Part shown: piece after piece, positions 34,997 through 44,700 of the stretch
Position numbering within the stretch: position 1 is the first letter of the stretch
Layout: each line of letters starts with the position of its first letter
Source: Bifidobacteriaceae bacterium
GTDB lineage: Bacteria; Actinomycetota; Actinomycetes; Actinomycetales; WQXJ01
Assembly: GCA_031281585.1 (NCBI GenBank)
Contig: JAITFE010000020.1
Span: forward strand, 16,409 to 80,408
DNA: 64,000 nt
Reading direction: 5' to 3'
Position numbers and translations under genes: made by a program
The notes under the pieces: generated by a model
What the model was told of the DNA's origin: nothing
Seen by the model: the letters and a program-made list of their open reading frames with translations, nothing else
Database searches by the model: none

Positions 34997-36010
34997 ATGC
35001 TTGACGACCGCCGATTGGCCGTGCTGCGGGCCATCATTGAAGACTACGTCTCAACCGGCGAGCCCGTGGGCTCCCGTGGCCTGGTGGAACGCCACCACCT
35101 CAGCGTTTCGCCCGCGACCATCCGCAATGACATGGCGGTGTTGGAGGAGGCCGGCCTGATCACCCAGCCGCACACTTCGGCCGGCCGGGTGCCGACCGAC
35201 GCGGGCTACCGCCTGTTCGTGGACCAGTTGGCGACGGTCAAACCGCTCTCCGCCGCGGAACGGCGGGCCATCCAGACCTTGCTGGACGGGCCGCTCGACC
35301 TGGACCAGATCGTGTCCCGTGCGGTCCGGGCGTTGGCGCAGCTGACCCACCAGGTGGCTGTGATCCAATACCCGTCGCTCCGGATGACCAGGGTCCGGCA
35401 CATCGAGTTGATCGAGTTGGCCCCGGCGCGCTGCCTGCTGGTCATGATCACCGACGCGGGCCGTGTGGAACAGCGTTTCATCGAGTTGCCCGGCCCGCTT
35501 GGGCCGGACGCGGCGGCCATGCTGCGGGCGAAGTTGAACGAGGCCACGGCCGGCCCCTCGCTGGAGGAGGCCTTCGAAGACCTTGACAGCCTTTGGCTCG
35601 GCTTCTCCGAGGACGTCAGGCCCGCCGTCCAAGCGGTCGTGGACCGGTTGAAGGAGATCCCTAAGGCGGGCTACCAGGAGCGGCTCGTGTTGGCGGGCAC
35701 GTCGAACCTGGCCCGCTCCTCGGCTGATTTCCGGAGCTTCATGCCGGTGCTGGAGGCCATCGAGGAACAGGTGGTGCTGCTCAAGGTCCTGACGGAGATG
35801 TCCGCCGATTCGGGCCAGATCGCCATCCGGATTGGCCATGAGACAACCGAGGCGGGTCTGGAGGAGACCTCGCTGGTCGCGGCCGGCTACGGCCCGGGCC
35901 GGACCGTCGCCAACCTGGGCGTGCTGGGACCCACCCGGATGGACTACCCTGGCTCGATTGCAGTGGTGCGCGCCATCGCCCTGTACCTTTCACGCATATT
36001 GGCCGCGTAG
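34997..36010 (+). CDS. hrcA: Heat-inducible transcription repressor HrcA
   Basis: 337 residues. The winged helix at residues 1-75 (LDDRRLAVLRAIIEDYVSTG, SVSPATIRNDMAVLEEAGLI) and the TSAGRVPTDAGYRLFVD block identify HrcA; the C-terminal GAF-like dimer domain ends with GPTRMDYPGSIAVVRAIALYL. It binds CIRCE and releases when chaperones are busy. ATG at 34997 follows GAGGGGAG. The frame is open further upstream but that part has no homology. Confidence 0.96.
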   Translation: MLDDRRLAVLRAIIEDYVSTGEPVGSRGLVERHHLSVSPATIRNDMAVLEEAGLITQPHTSAGRVPTDAGYRLFVDQLATVKPLSAAERRAIQTLLDGPLDLDQIVSRAVRALAQLTHQVAVIQYPSLRMTRVRHIELIELAPARCLLVMITDAGRVEQRFIELPGPLGPDAAAMLRAKLNEATAGPSLEEAFEDLDSLWLGFSEDVRPAVQAVVDRLKEIPKAGYQERLVLAGTSNLARSSADFRSFMPVLEAIEEQVVLLKVLTEMSADSGQIAIRIGHETTEAGLEETSLVAAGYGPGRTVANLGVLGPTRMDYPGSIAVVRAIALYLSRILAA

Positions 36011-36022
36011 CCGAAGGAGACC

Positions 36023-37180
36023 ATGAACGACTATTACGGCATCCTGGGGGTTGCCAAGGGCGCCACAGCCGAGGAGATCAAGCTGGCGTACCGCAAAGCC
36101 AGCCGCGCCCACCACCCGGACATTGTTGGCCACTCCACCGCCGCCGAGGAGAAGTTCAAGCAGATCAACGCCGCCTACGAGGTCCTTTCGGACCCGAAGA
36201 AGCGGGAAATGTACGACCTGGGAGTGGATCCGCTGGCCCCTGGCGGCGGCCAGCCCGCCGGCCATCCGTTCGGGGGTTTCTCCGGCTCTTTCACCGGTTT
36301 CGGCGACATCTTCGAGGCCATGTTCAGCGCCGCCGCGGGCGGCGCGGCGGGCCAGTCCGGTCCGCTGTCCCGCGCCTCGCGCGGCCGCGACCAGTTGGAA
36401 CGTTTGACGGTGGAGCTTGAGGAAGCCGTCTTCGGCGGCGCCAAGGAGGTCGCCTATTCGACCTATTTGACCTGCGCCTCTTGCGGTGGCAGCTGTTGCG
36501 CGGCCGGGACCGCGCCGACCCGCTGCTCCGCCTGCCAGGGCCGAGGCGTGCGCGAGCGCCTGGTCCGCTCTTTGCTGGGGACCGTCCGGACCATGGATCC
36601 GTGCCGCCAATGCCAGGGCTTCGGGAACGTGATCGCCACGCCGTGCCCGGAGTGCTCCGGCCAGGGCCGGGTGCGCGGCCAGACCAGCGTCCAAATCAAC
36701 GTCCCGGTCGGGGTTGACAACGGCAACCGGCTGCGCCTGATGGGCAAGGGGGAAGTCGGCCCGGCGGGCGGTCCCGCCGCCGATTTGTACATCGAGTTCA
36801 AGGTCAAGCGCCATCCCGACTTCGTCCGCGACGGCGACAACCTGTTGGCCACGTTGCCCATCCCCATGACGGCGGCGGCGTTGGGCGCCGCGATTGTGAT
36901 CCAGACTCTGGACGGGCCGCGCGAGGTCGACGTCAAACCTGGTTCGCAGCCCGGCACGGTCATCACCTTGGAGGGCCTGGGCGCCGGCCGCTTGAACCAG
37001 CGCACGCGCGGCGACCTGCGCGTCGAATTGGACGTGCAGGTGCCCACCGGCCTTGACGACTCCCAGCGCGAACTGCTCAGACGCCTCGCGCTGGAGCGAA
37101 ACGAGGAGCGCCCGGAAGCGCGCTTCGCCTCCACCGGCGGCATGTTCGCGCGCCTCAAGGACAAGCTGACCGGCAAGTGA
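36023..37180 (+). CDS. dnaJ: Chaperone DnaJ (type I, second DnaJ of actinobacteria)
   Basis: 385 residues. J domain 1-70 with the HPD triad in RAHHPDIVG; Gly/Phe-rich linker ([14 protein letters not shown]); zinc finger with four Cys pairs ([32 protein letters not shown]), the first having Cys in place of the last Gly; substrate-binding domains to about 340. It stimulates DnaK. Sits 12 bases after hrcA in the CIRCE operon; its stop overlaps rsmE. Confidence 0.95.
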   Translation: MNDYYGILGVAKGATAEEIKLAYRKASRAHHPDIVGHSTAAEEKFKQINAAYEVLSDPKKREMYDLGVDPLAPGGGQPAGHPFGGFSGSFTGFGDIFEAMFSAAAGGAAGQSGPLSRASRGRDQLERLTVELEEAVFGGAKEVAYSTYLTCASCGGSCCAAGTAPTRCSACQGRGVRERLVRSLLGTVRTMDPCRQCQGFGNVIATPCPECSGQGRVRGQTSVQINVPVGVDNGNRLRLMGKGEVGPAGGPAADLYIEFKVKRHPDFVRDGDNLLATLPIPMTAAALGAAIVIQTLDGPREVDVKPGSQPGTVITLEGLGAGRLNQRTRGDLRVELDVQVPTGLDDSQRELLRRLALERNEERPEARFASTGGMFARLKDKLTGK

Positions 37181-38022
37181 CCGCGCCGCTGTTCTGGGCG
37201 TCGGCAGCGGCGTTGGCGGCCGCGCGCGTCGGCGATTCCCTGACGGTTGCGGGTGAGGAGGCCCACCACGCCGTCGCCGTCAAGCGTTTGCGCGTGGGGG
37301 AGTCCGCCTTGGTGTCCGATGCCGCCGGCCGGCTCGCCCACACTTCCGTCAGCCGCGTTGTGGCTGGCCGGGCGCCGGAATTGACCGTGCTGGTGGAGAG
37401 CCTCGAGGATGTGCCGATCCGGGTGCCCCGGCTGATCCTGGCCCAGGCGCTGACCAAGCAACGCCGGGACGAGGCGGCGGTCGCCGCCGCGACCGGCCTG
37501 GGCGTGGACGCGATCATCCCGTGGCAGGCGGACCGTTCGGTCACAAGGTGGCTGGACGGCGCGGCCGCCAAGGCGGCCAAGGGCGTCGAACGTTGGCAGA
37601 CCCTGGCCCGGGCGGAGGCCAAGGTGGCCCGCCGCGCGTGGGTTCCGGAAGTCCTCCCCGCGGTGGACTCCCCGGCGTTGGCCGGGCGCCTGGCCGGGGC
37701 GGTCGAATCGGGGGCGGTCGCGATAGTGCTCCACGAGCAAGCGGAGGCGGGCTTGGCAGGCGCGCTAGGGCTGGGCGGCCGAACCCCCGCAGACGCGGGG
37801 ACCAAGGCCTGCGGCCCAACCGACCGGGACGGCATCGGCGGCGCGACGGCGGTTTATCTGATCACGGGCCCCGAGGGAGGGATCGGGCCCGACGAACTGG
37901 ACGCACTGAAACAAGCGGGCTGCGCCACCGCGCGACTGGGCCCGGAAATCCTGCGCGCGGGCCTGGCCGGCCCGGCGGCCCTGGCGGTGGCCAGCCACCT
38001 CCTCGCCCGCTGGCCCCTGTAG
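37177..38022 (+). CDS. rsmE: 16S rRNA (uracil1498-N3)-methyltransferase
   Basis: 281 residues, SPOUT fold. N-terminal PUA-like part has [16 protein letters not shown]; the knot region contains [43 protein letters not shown] and [18 protein letters not shown]. It methylates U1498 of 16S rRNA at N3. Between residues 190 and 225 there is a longer loop than usual. GTG start overlaps dnaJ by 4 bases. Confidence 0.95.
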   Translation: MTAPLFWASAAALAAARVGDSLTVAGEEAHHAVAVKRLRVGESALVSDAAGRLAHTSVSRVVAGRAPELTVLVESLEDVPIRVPRLILAQALTKQRRDEAAVAAATGLGVDAIIPWQADRSVTRWLDGAAAKAAKGVERWQTLARAEAKVARRAWVPEVLPAVDSPALAGRLAGAVESGAVAIVLHEQAEAGLAGALGLGGRTPADAGTKACGPTDRDGIGGATAVYLITGPEGGIGPDELDALKQAGCATARLGPEILRAGLAGPAALAVASHLLARWPL

Positions 38023-38056
38023 CCCACGTACGTAGGCGCTCCACTCCCGTCGGCAG

Positions 38057-38103
38057 GCGCGCATTCCCATGCGCGCTGAGACCGCCGAAGACGGCCGTCT
38101 CAG
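38057..38103. terminator. Two adjacent hairpins after rsmE
   Basis: 38057-38076 folds as GCGCGCA, loop TTCCCA, TGCGCGC. 38076-38103 folds as CTGAGAC...GTCTCAG with further G-C pairs inside. They sit between rsmE and the end of the small CRISPR array, so they may terminate transcription from both sides. No long T run follows. Confidence 0.5.
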
Positions 38104-38166
38104 CGGCCCAGAGTGCATTGGCTCGTGCTTCTTCGGCACGGGGTGCCCTCTGACCACGCGGCCGCC

Positions 38167-38318
38167 TTGGCACCCCCGCGCACGCGGGGGCTGCTCGCCG
38201 GGGCGATCCCTCAGCACCCGCCAGAAACCTCTACCCCCGCACACGCGGGGAACTGCCTGGACCAGAGCCCAGCGCAAACCAACGACCCAACCTCTACCCC
38301 CGCACACGCGGGGCCGTT
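38167..38318 (-). CRISPR. Small degenerate CRISPR array (3 repeats, 2 spacers)
   Basis: Repeats at 38167-38194, 38228-38256 and 38291-38318 are the reverse complement of the main array's repeat, sharing the CCTCTACCCCCGC...GCGGGG core. The first lacks CCTCTA (reads TTGGCA), the second has one inserted A, the third differs in its last five bases. Spacing is 61 and 63. Spacers are 33 and 34 bases. On the minus strand this array lies directly downstream of cas6e. The most decayed repeat is at the leader-distal end. It looks like an old, no longer growing array that may still yield one or two crRNAs. Confidence 0.85.
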
Positions 38319-38361
38319 ACCGCCAAGCTGTCCCGCAGAGTAGGGCAGCGCTTTAGCGAGA

Positions 38362-38988
38362 CTATGCCTGGATAACCTCACCGTCTGGCGGCCCGATGAG
38401 CCTGACTAGCCCCATCCCGTATGGCTTTCCCCGACCAATTCCCTTCACTAGAGCCTCCGTTGCGGCGCGATGATCGATAACCTCCGCGACGCCGGAGAGG
38501 CGGACCCATGCAATTGGAGGTCGGTCCTGATAGCCAGATTCCTGTTCGCCGCAGATCGCGGCTGAGTCCGGGGCCATGAGCAGGCCATGGCAGGCCAGAC
38601 GCGTCCGCGCCCATTGCTCTCGTTCCGCAAGGGGGATCGCCTGTGGTCGCCGCCGAACTCGAAGCTCGCGGGGCAACAGCGCGGGCCCGCCTGAGCCGTT
38701 GGCTTCTGCAGCCAGAATGACGCTGATCCGCATCGACCTGCCTGGCGATGGATTCCAACGGCGCGGCCCCCGCAAATGGAAGCCCTTGGGGACTTTCGTC
38801 GGGGCGATCGTCGACTGGACGAACAGACTGTGCCCAACTACTTGGCACAGAACACCTGCGTAGCTGCGCGCGTTTGGGGCCGGGATCCGGTCTGGGAACA
38901 GGCTCATGCTCACGTCATGTATGCGCCGGCTGGTCCACGGTTCGTCCTGTGCCTTCGGCACCAGCACTAGCTGAATAAGGCTTCCCAA
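38362..38988 (-). CDS. cas6e: Cas6e-type crRNA endoribonuclease
   Basis: 208 residues. RRIHDVSMSLFPDR aligns with the YQLHxGLWxLFPxR segment of E. coli Cas6e and keeps the catalytic-position His (His24). The C terminus has the glycine-rich loop GIGRGKPYGMGLVRL (183-197), matching GIGPAKSMGCGLLSL. Cas6e normally belongs to type I-E, cuts at the base of the repeat stem and stays on the crRNA. None of the other I-E genes (cse1, cse2) is present; instead the neighbouring operon is I-U/I-G-like. Divergent from csb1 with about 130 bases between starts. It should process both arrays here. Confidence 0.88.
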   Translation of the reverse strand: MGSLIQLVLVPKAQDEPWTSRRIHDVSMSLFPDRIPAPNARSYAGVLCQVVGHSLFVQSTIAPTKVPKGFHLRGPRRWNPSPGRSMRISVILAAEANGSGGPALLPRELRVRRRPQAIPLAEREQWARTRLACHGLLMAPDSAAICGEQESGYQDRPPIAWVRLSGVAEVIDHRAATEALVKGIGRGKPYGMGLVRLIGPPDGEVIQA

Positions 38989-39116
38989 GTCTGGCTCCTG
39001 ACGACGGCACCGACGGCGATCCCAACTGAGTTGTTGGTTTACGAAACAGTTTACACATTGCGATGCACTACTGTTGCCTTGAAAGGCTGTCAGCCGCTAT
39101 TGCCAAAGGAACCCCA
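38989..39116. promoter_or_regulatory. Divergent cas promoter region
   Basis: 128 bases between the cas6e start (minus) and the csb1 start (plus). An AT-richer part at 39031-39060 (TTGTTGGTTTACG ... TTTACACATTG) is a plausible plus-strand promoter, with no confident spacing. AAAGGA at 39105-39110 is the ribosome site that fixes the csb1 start at GTG 39117. No clear operator. Confidence 0.4.
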
Positions 39117-40469
39117 GTGACCGAGACATCTCTCTTCGCCGAACTCGCATCCGCGCTTGACCGGGGCGCGGTGGCGATCCGTTTCCGTGACCAGCTCGAG
39201 CCCACCGCGGGCCACCGACAACCATTTCAACCGGCCACCTATCTGGGCGATAGGGCACGTTCCTACGCGACATGGGCACAGGGCGTGGTGAACCCGGACG
39301 GAACGGCCGCGTTCCACGGGGGGGAACGTCTGACCATCACCTGCGTGACAGTGGACTCGGAGCCAAGTCAGGCGAATCGCGCGGAATCTGGGATCGCCGA
39401 CCTTGTTGAACGCCAAGTGCTGGACCTTCCCAAGCTCGAGGTCATTGTCAATCCCGGCTGCACGCCGGAGCGGCCCGACACGGTGCCCGAGTTGGAGAGC
39501 ATTCGCGGCGAACGGCGTTTCACCATCTTCGACACTCCCCATCGCGAGCAGGACCCGCTGTTTAGGTTCGGGCTGGTGCCCAGGGAAGAATTCGCCTTGG
39601 CGGAAACTGAGAAGAATGTCGCGGAACCTGTGCCCGGGTTCGTTCCGTTCGCCCGCACAAAGATTGGCCAATCGATCCTGACCGCGCCGGGAAACGACCT
39701 GTCCGCGCTGCTGCGCCACACGCCCGCTTCATTGGTGTTCGGCTTTTGGCACTCGTATGGCACTGGCCTCACGGCCGAGCGTGCGCGTCTGGCCAGGCGC
39801 TACACGTCAACCATAATAGCGCGTGACGCCCAGCCCGTGGTTGGTGGCACCGCGAAACGGGCGCTCTTCAATGAAGGCAAGGACGTTCAGCTAACGTTGA
39901 GCGACGACGACGACCTTCTGTTTGCTGTGGTGCCTCCTGAGCAGAAGGTCGACAAGACCGTGTCTGTTGGGAAACCCTCGTCGGTCGGGGCAGGCTCCAT
40001 ACTTGGGGAGTTTGGAGAACGTGGCTTCACCGCCGAAGTCATCGAGTGGATCTCCACCGTCAGTTTGCGCGGTTTTGCCCAGACACCGCTGGGCGAAGGG
40101 GTCAGCGCACAGCAGCGGCGCTCGGTGACCCTGGCCCTCGCCGTGCTGGCGATCGCAGGACGCGCGAGGGCCGATCTCTTCCTGCGGTCCGGTTGCGACT
40201 TGGTGCCGGTCCCAGGCACAAGCGTGATCGAAGCCATCCGCCATGATGGAAAGGCGGAGCGGCTGGAACTCGACCTGACTGACCAATCCTTGGGCGGGGC
40301 GCTAGCGGAAGCCAAGAAGAGTCTCGACGACGCCAGCAAGGGGGCTGGCAGGCAACTCTCGATTGGCGGCAAGGCGGACAGCGTCACAATGCGGCTATCG
40401 CCAGGTTACCGTGAGCTAATCGACGCCTCGAACGCCATACCATCGATTTTCAAAGGCGAAACTGACTAA
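39117..40469 (+). CDS. csb1: Csb1 / Cas7-type backbone protein (type I-U/I-G)
   Basis: 450 residues. The Csb1 pattern is visible: PFQPATYLGDRARSYA near the start, then VTVDSEPSQANRAES (Csb1 proteins have a 'xSxxNRxE' motif), and TPASLVFGFWHSYGTGLTAERARLARRYTSTIIARD. Csb1 (GSU0053 family) is the Cas7 equivalent that coats the crRNA in type I-U/I-G Cascade. I start it at GTG 39117 with AAAGGA six bases before; an ATG at 39063 would add 18 residues without a ribosome site. It ends in TAATG overlapping csb2. Confidence 0.85.
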   Translation: MTETSLFAELASALDRGAVAIRFRDQLEPTAGHRQPFQPATYLGDRARSYATWAQGVVNPDGTAAFHGGERLTITCVTVDSEPSQANRAESGIADLVERQVLDLPKLEVIVNPGCTPERPDTVPELESIRGERRFTIFDTPHREQDPLFRFGLVPREEFALAETEKNVAEPVPGFVPFARTKIGQSILTAPGNDLSALLRHTPASLVFGFWHSYGTGLTAERARLARRYTSTIIARDAQPVVGGTAKRALFNEGKDVQLTLSDDDDLLFAVVPPEQKVDKTVSVGKPSSVGAGSILGEFGERGFTAEVIEWISTVSLRGFAQTPLGEGVSAQQRRSVTLALAVLAIAGRARADLFLRSGCDLVPVPGTSVIEAIRHDGKAERLELDLTDQSLGGALAEAKKSLDDASKGAGRQLSIGGKADSVTMRLSPGYRELIDASNAIPSIFKGETD

Positions 40470-41776
40470 TGGCCGGCCCAGAACGGCCTGGCATCATCCG
40501 CATCGATGTGCGCCTAATCGCAGGATTCTTTGACGGCGACATCTCGCCCGGTCGCCACGAGTGGCCTCCGTCGCCCTATCGGGTGTTCGCGGCTCTCAGA
40601 GCCGGTGCCGCAGGGCTGCGTCGAACAGAGTCGCCCGCAGCGGAACAGCGGGCGGTGGATGCGCTCCGGCGCCTCGAACTCGCTGGGCCGCCAACCATCC
40701 ACGCTTCGAACGCCGTGGCGCACCGTCGAGACTCTTTTGTGCCTGTAATACCCGACTATGGCGGCACGGGCGTCAACGTGGTGGACGTGGGCAGGATGGA
40801 TAACCGAGTGAAGGCCAATTCGTTCCCGGAAATCTCCACTTCCCGGGCGCTCAAGCCAGTTACACGCGTCGCCCCCGACGTGCCAATGGTCGCCTTTGAC
40901 ATCGAGACTCATGACTTGACGCACGATGACGTGCTGTGGCTTGACCGGGCTGCAGCCGAGGTTGGATATTTCGGGCGTTCTACTTCGCCCGCGATCGTGA
41001 GGGTGTGGACCGAGACCCCGCTGATCCGCGGCACGGTTGCGCATCGGCCGGGGCCCGGTCGGGCCCTGAACGTGTGGGGACCCGGCACACTGGCCGTTCT
41101 CGACGCCAAGCATGCGGCCTTCGCTTGGGGCGACGTGCCTTTTCGCGGCCGGCCGCCAACGGCGAGCGTCCATTACACCATGCCATTCGAGTCCTGGGAG
41201 CCAGTGGGCGAATCCCTCGTCACCTGGGATGTGCTCACGCCATCACGCGGGATCCTGGCGGCGCGCGGCGTCATCCGCGCCCACAGTCAGCTTGGTGTTC
41301 TGGCCGATCAGGCGCCTGCGAAGACCCAGTTGTGCCTGATCGCCAATGTGGGCACCAAATACGCCCGGGGGCAACTCGCGCTGGCTCTGTCCTGCGATTC
41401 AGCTGCTTCCCGAAACACCGTGGTTGGGCGGCTCCGGGAGCTCGGTTGGCTGCCTGACTCACGCGGAGGGTGGCTGCAGCGGCGCACGTGGACCGCCTCG
41501 GCCCAGACGTTCGCATCGGCCGTGCCTTTCCGGTGCCCCGTCGGCTCGGCTGCCAAGGCGGAGGACCGAGCGCGCGAAATCCTGGGCCGGTGGGGCGAAA
41601 TCGACCACCTGGCCATCAGCCGGCAGCCGTTTCTGCGAGGAGTAGAGCCTGTGCCGGATCGCCGGTTCTGGTTTGTCCTAGTGCGCTTCGCGGACGCTCT
41701 CGCCGAAACAGCTTTTCCGCGACGGCTTGGCCGATTCGACGGCACTCTCTATCCGATTGCTGAGAGGCAGCCGTGA
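40469..41776 (+). CDS. csb2: Csb2 / Cas5-type protein, Cas6 part degenerate (type I-U/I-G)
   Basis: 435 residues. It opens with the Csb2 (GSU0054) form: IDVRLIAGFFDG, HEWPPSPYRVFAALRAGAAGLRR. In this family an N-terminal Cas5 domain is fused to a C-terminal Cas6 domain whose end has a Gly-rich loop. Here the matching end is LVRFADALAETAFPRRLGRFDGTLYPI: the GRF-G-LYP skeleton is left, but the loop is short and lacks the repeated glycines. The protein is also shorter than I expect for a full fusion. Together with a separate cas6e this suggests that Csb2 here serves mainly as Cas5, capping the 5' handle. Coupled to neighbours on both sides. Confidence 0.82.
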   Translation: MAGPERPGIIRIDVRLIAGFFDGDISPGRHEWPPSPYRVFAALRAGAAGLRRTESPAAEQRAVDALRRLELAGPPTIHASNAVAHRRDSFVPVIPDYGGTGVNVVDVGRMDNRVKANSFPEISTSRALKPVTRVAPDVPMVAFDIETHDLTHDDVLWLDRAAAEVGYFGRSTSPAIVRVWTETPLIRGTVAHRPGPGRALNVWGPGTLAVLDAKHAAFAWGDVPFRGRPPTASVHYTMPFESWEPVGESLVTWDVLTPSRGILAARGVIRAHSQLGVLADQAPAKTQLCLIANVGTKYARGQLALALSCDSAASRNTVVGRLRELGWLPDSRGGWLQRRTWTASAQTFASAVPFRCPVGSAAKAEDRAREILGRWGEIDHLAISRQPFLRGVEPVPDRRFWFVLVRFADALAETAFPRRLGRFDGTLYPIAERQP

Positions 41777-44700
41777 GCGATCTGGGGATTGTAGAGTTCG
41801 TGGAGTTCTTCCGGGCGGCCCACGGAGGCCACGACCCGTACAAGTGGCAGATAACGTTGGCTGACCGGGCCATCTACGGCGAATGGCCGCGTGAAATTGA
41901 GGTGCCTACCGGCCTGGGGAAGACCGCCGCCATAACCGCTGCGGTGTTTGCCATGGCCGCACGTGACGATTCTCCAACCAGGGTGGCATATGCGGTCAAC
42001 AACCGCATGGTTGTGACTTCCGCGTTTGACCAGGTCTTGAGGCTTCAGCGACTTCTTGTGCGGCACTCAAACTCAAGCAACTCCGGGCCATCTTCCGGGG
42101 CCAATCCGGGTCACGACCAAGATCCGACCGGAGTTCTGGCGGAAGTGTCGCGTCGCCTGCAGGCCCGCGCAGGAATGTTCGGGACGCAGCTTTGCCTGGC
42201 CCCGCTGGTTGTGTCGCGGCTGCAGGGCGGCGAGATGAAGGACACCGAATGGAGGCGTTCCCCGACGGCCCCAACAGTCATTACTGGCACGATTGACCAA
42301 ATCGGGTCGCGCATGCTGTTCCGCGGTTATGGCACCTCAGAAAGAACCCGATCGCTAGAGGCGGGGCTCCTCGGCGAAGACTGCCTGGTCCTTCTTGACG
42401 AACCGCACCTCGCCGTGCCTTTCTTGGAAACCCTTGAATCCCTCAGCGCATACAGAAACCAGCTAGAGGCTTCGCATGAGAACGTGTGCATCTTGGGTGC
42501 CACATTGCCGGGCCGGTCGCGGTGTCTGATGGGTGCCGGAGCGGCGAGTGGGCACGAGCGCGCTTCCGCGCAGTTGGTCTTTGACGCCTCCGCGGAAGAC
42601 CCGACAGGGCAGGTCAACCGCCTGATTCGCGTGCGCAAACCACTCCGAACTGTGAAAGCTCCCAAGGCGGCGATAATCGCCGCCTATGTTCGTGAGGTGC
42701 AACGCGCAGCCAATATGGGCAGGCGCCGCGTTGCCGTGATGGTCAACACCGTGGCGTTCGCAAGGGGCGTGTTTGAGGCGCTGCGGAAGGGCTTGGTCGC
42801 CGAGTCTTCGGGGGCATCGAAGCATCAAGTGGACGGTGTGTCGGACGAGGCGGATCCCCGGCCGGCGTTCCAATTCGAGTTGGCAATCGGCCGGGTGCGT
42901 CCGGACGACCGGCGACCCATCGCCGACAGGCTGAACCAGTGGTGTGGTCCGGACGCGGGCAGCGCGGCAAGCGCGGAGTCGCCGAATGAAGGCAATCCGG
43001 TGGTGGTGGTGGCGACCCAAACCCTGGAAGTCGGTGCCGACCTTAGCTTTGATCACGTCATCTCCGAAGCTGCTCCTTGGCCATCGCTGGTGCAGCGCGC
43101 CGGTCGGCTGCACCGCCGGGGCCTGGATAGGGCGGGCCACCAGCCCGCCGGTGAATTTGTTGTTATGTCGTTGTCGGAGGCCGGGGAACGCCATCCCGCG
43201 TACGGCAAAGCCTCCAAAGAAACCTTCGACCAACTGCGCGCGTGGACTCGTGAGGGAGAAGCGGAAATCGGGTATTTCGGGATTGAAGAAGCGGCGCGCG
43301 CTGGTCGCTTCGGGGAGCAGTGCTACCCCGCTCCAACCAATGCCCCCATTCTGCTCGACGAGCATGTGGAGACCTGGCTCGTCACCGCCCCAGCGCTCTC
43401 GCCCGATTGCGACGTGCCCGTGGCACCCTTCCTTCACGGCGAACAAACAGCAGATGATGTGCGCATGGTTTGGCGCGACGGCATCGCGGATCTCCTGGCA
43501 AGTCGACGGGGCGCGGCGGCAGGAAGCGCGCAGAAGCCGTTCAGCGATGCCGACCTTGGCCTTGATGCCTTACCCGTGCGACCGGGCGAGGTGATCGAGA
43601 TCCCCGTCAGTGCGGCGCGCGCTTTCCTGCGCGGAGCCAGAGCGGCCACGGCTTTCGTGGCCGACGACGTTACCGCCCTTGAGGAAGGGCAGGATGGCTC
43701 GGCGGCTCCTCCGGATGGCGCTCACAGGCCGGTCTTCCTCATCCGCGTCGGAGACAACTGGTCAAGGAATCTCGCCGACTTGCGTCCCGGCAGCCACGTC
43801 ATGGTCGACTCGCGCGCTGGCGGGTTGCTTCCGGGCAGCGGTACGGGAGGCTCGCGCCAGTTTCTTGGCTGGGATCCCACGGCGACTGTCAAGGTGACAG
43901 ATCTTGGGGACGGCGTGGACGGCATCGGAAACTGGCGTGTGCGTGTCTCCAGACTTGCGGCGAACGAGTTTGCAGGGCCATTTTCGCTCGAGGATGCCGA
44001 ACGCGACGAGATCGGAAGGCTGCATGGTCTGGACATGTGCACGGGCGAGCAACGTATGGTGGCAGGCGACTCAGTGGCCGACGCGGTGGCCGAACGTCTT
44101 AGAGAACTCATCCAGGCCGCCTTCGACCGCGTTGTCGGCGGAACCGAATTTGCAGCATTGCGGGGCCGGCGCTGCGAAATCGTCTCAATGGGCGTAGACG
44201 GGAGCCCACTCAGGGACATTGTGGCGAGGTTTGCGATCGCCGGGTCAACCGCCGAGCTTGGTGGGCAGGTGGAGTTGAAGTCCCACGCAGAGCGAACTGC
44301 CGCCTTCGCCGCCGATGCTGTCGGCCGCATCGCGGAACCGAAATGGCGGACAGCGGCGGTGTTTGCCGCGTTGCACCACGATGACGGAAAGGCGCGCCCA
44401 GAATGGCAACAGTACGCCGTGGGCGCGAGGGTGACTACGCCCAGTCGGGTGATCGCCAAGTCGGGGCGTTCGCCAGAGCGCGGGGAAAAGCAAACAGACC
44501 GAGCCGGAAGTGGGCTCGAAAGCGGTTGGCGGCACGAGGCGCTCTCGGCCTTGATCGTGGAACGCGCTGTGGCCGGAGAGTCGCAAGAGGATAGCGGGTT
44601 GCTGGTGGGGCAACGGCCGGACATGGGATCGTTGTGCGATCTGGTGGCCCACCTCGTAGGCAGCCACCACGGGTACGGAAGGCCTTTCTACGCGACGCAT

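Noticed and set aside
39063..39116. ATG 39063 as start of csb1
   Set aside because: No ribosome site; GTG 39117 has AAAGGA at the right distance and begins the conserved part.
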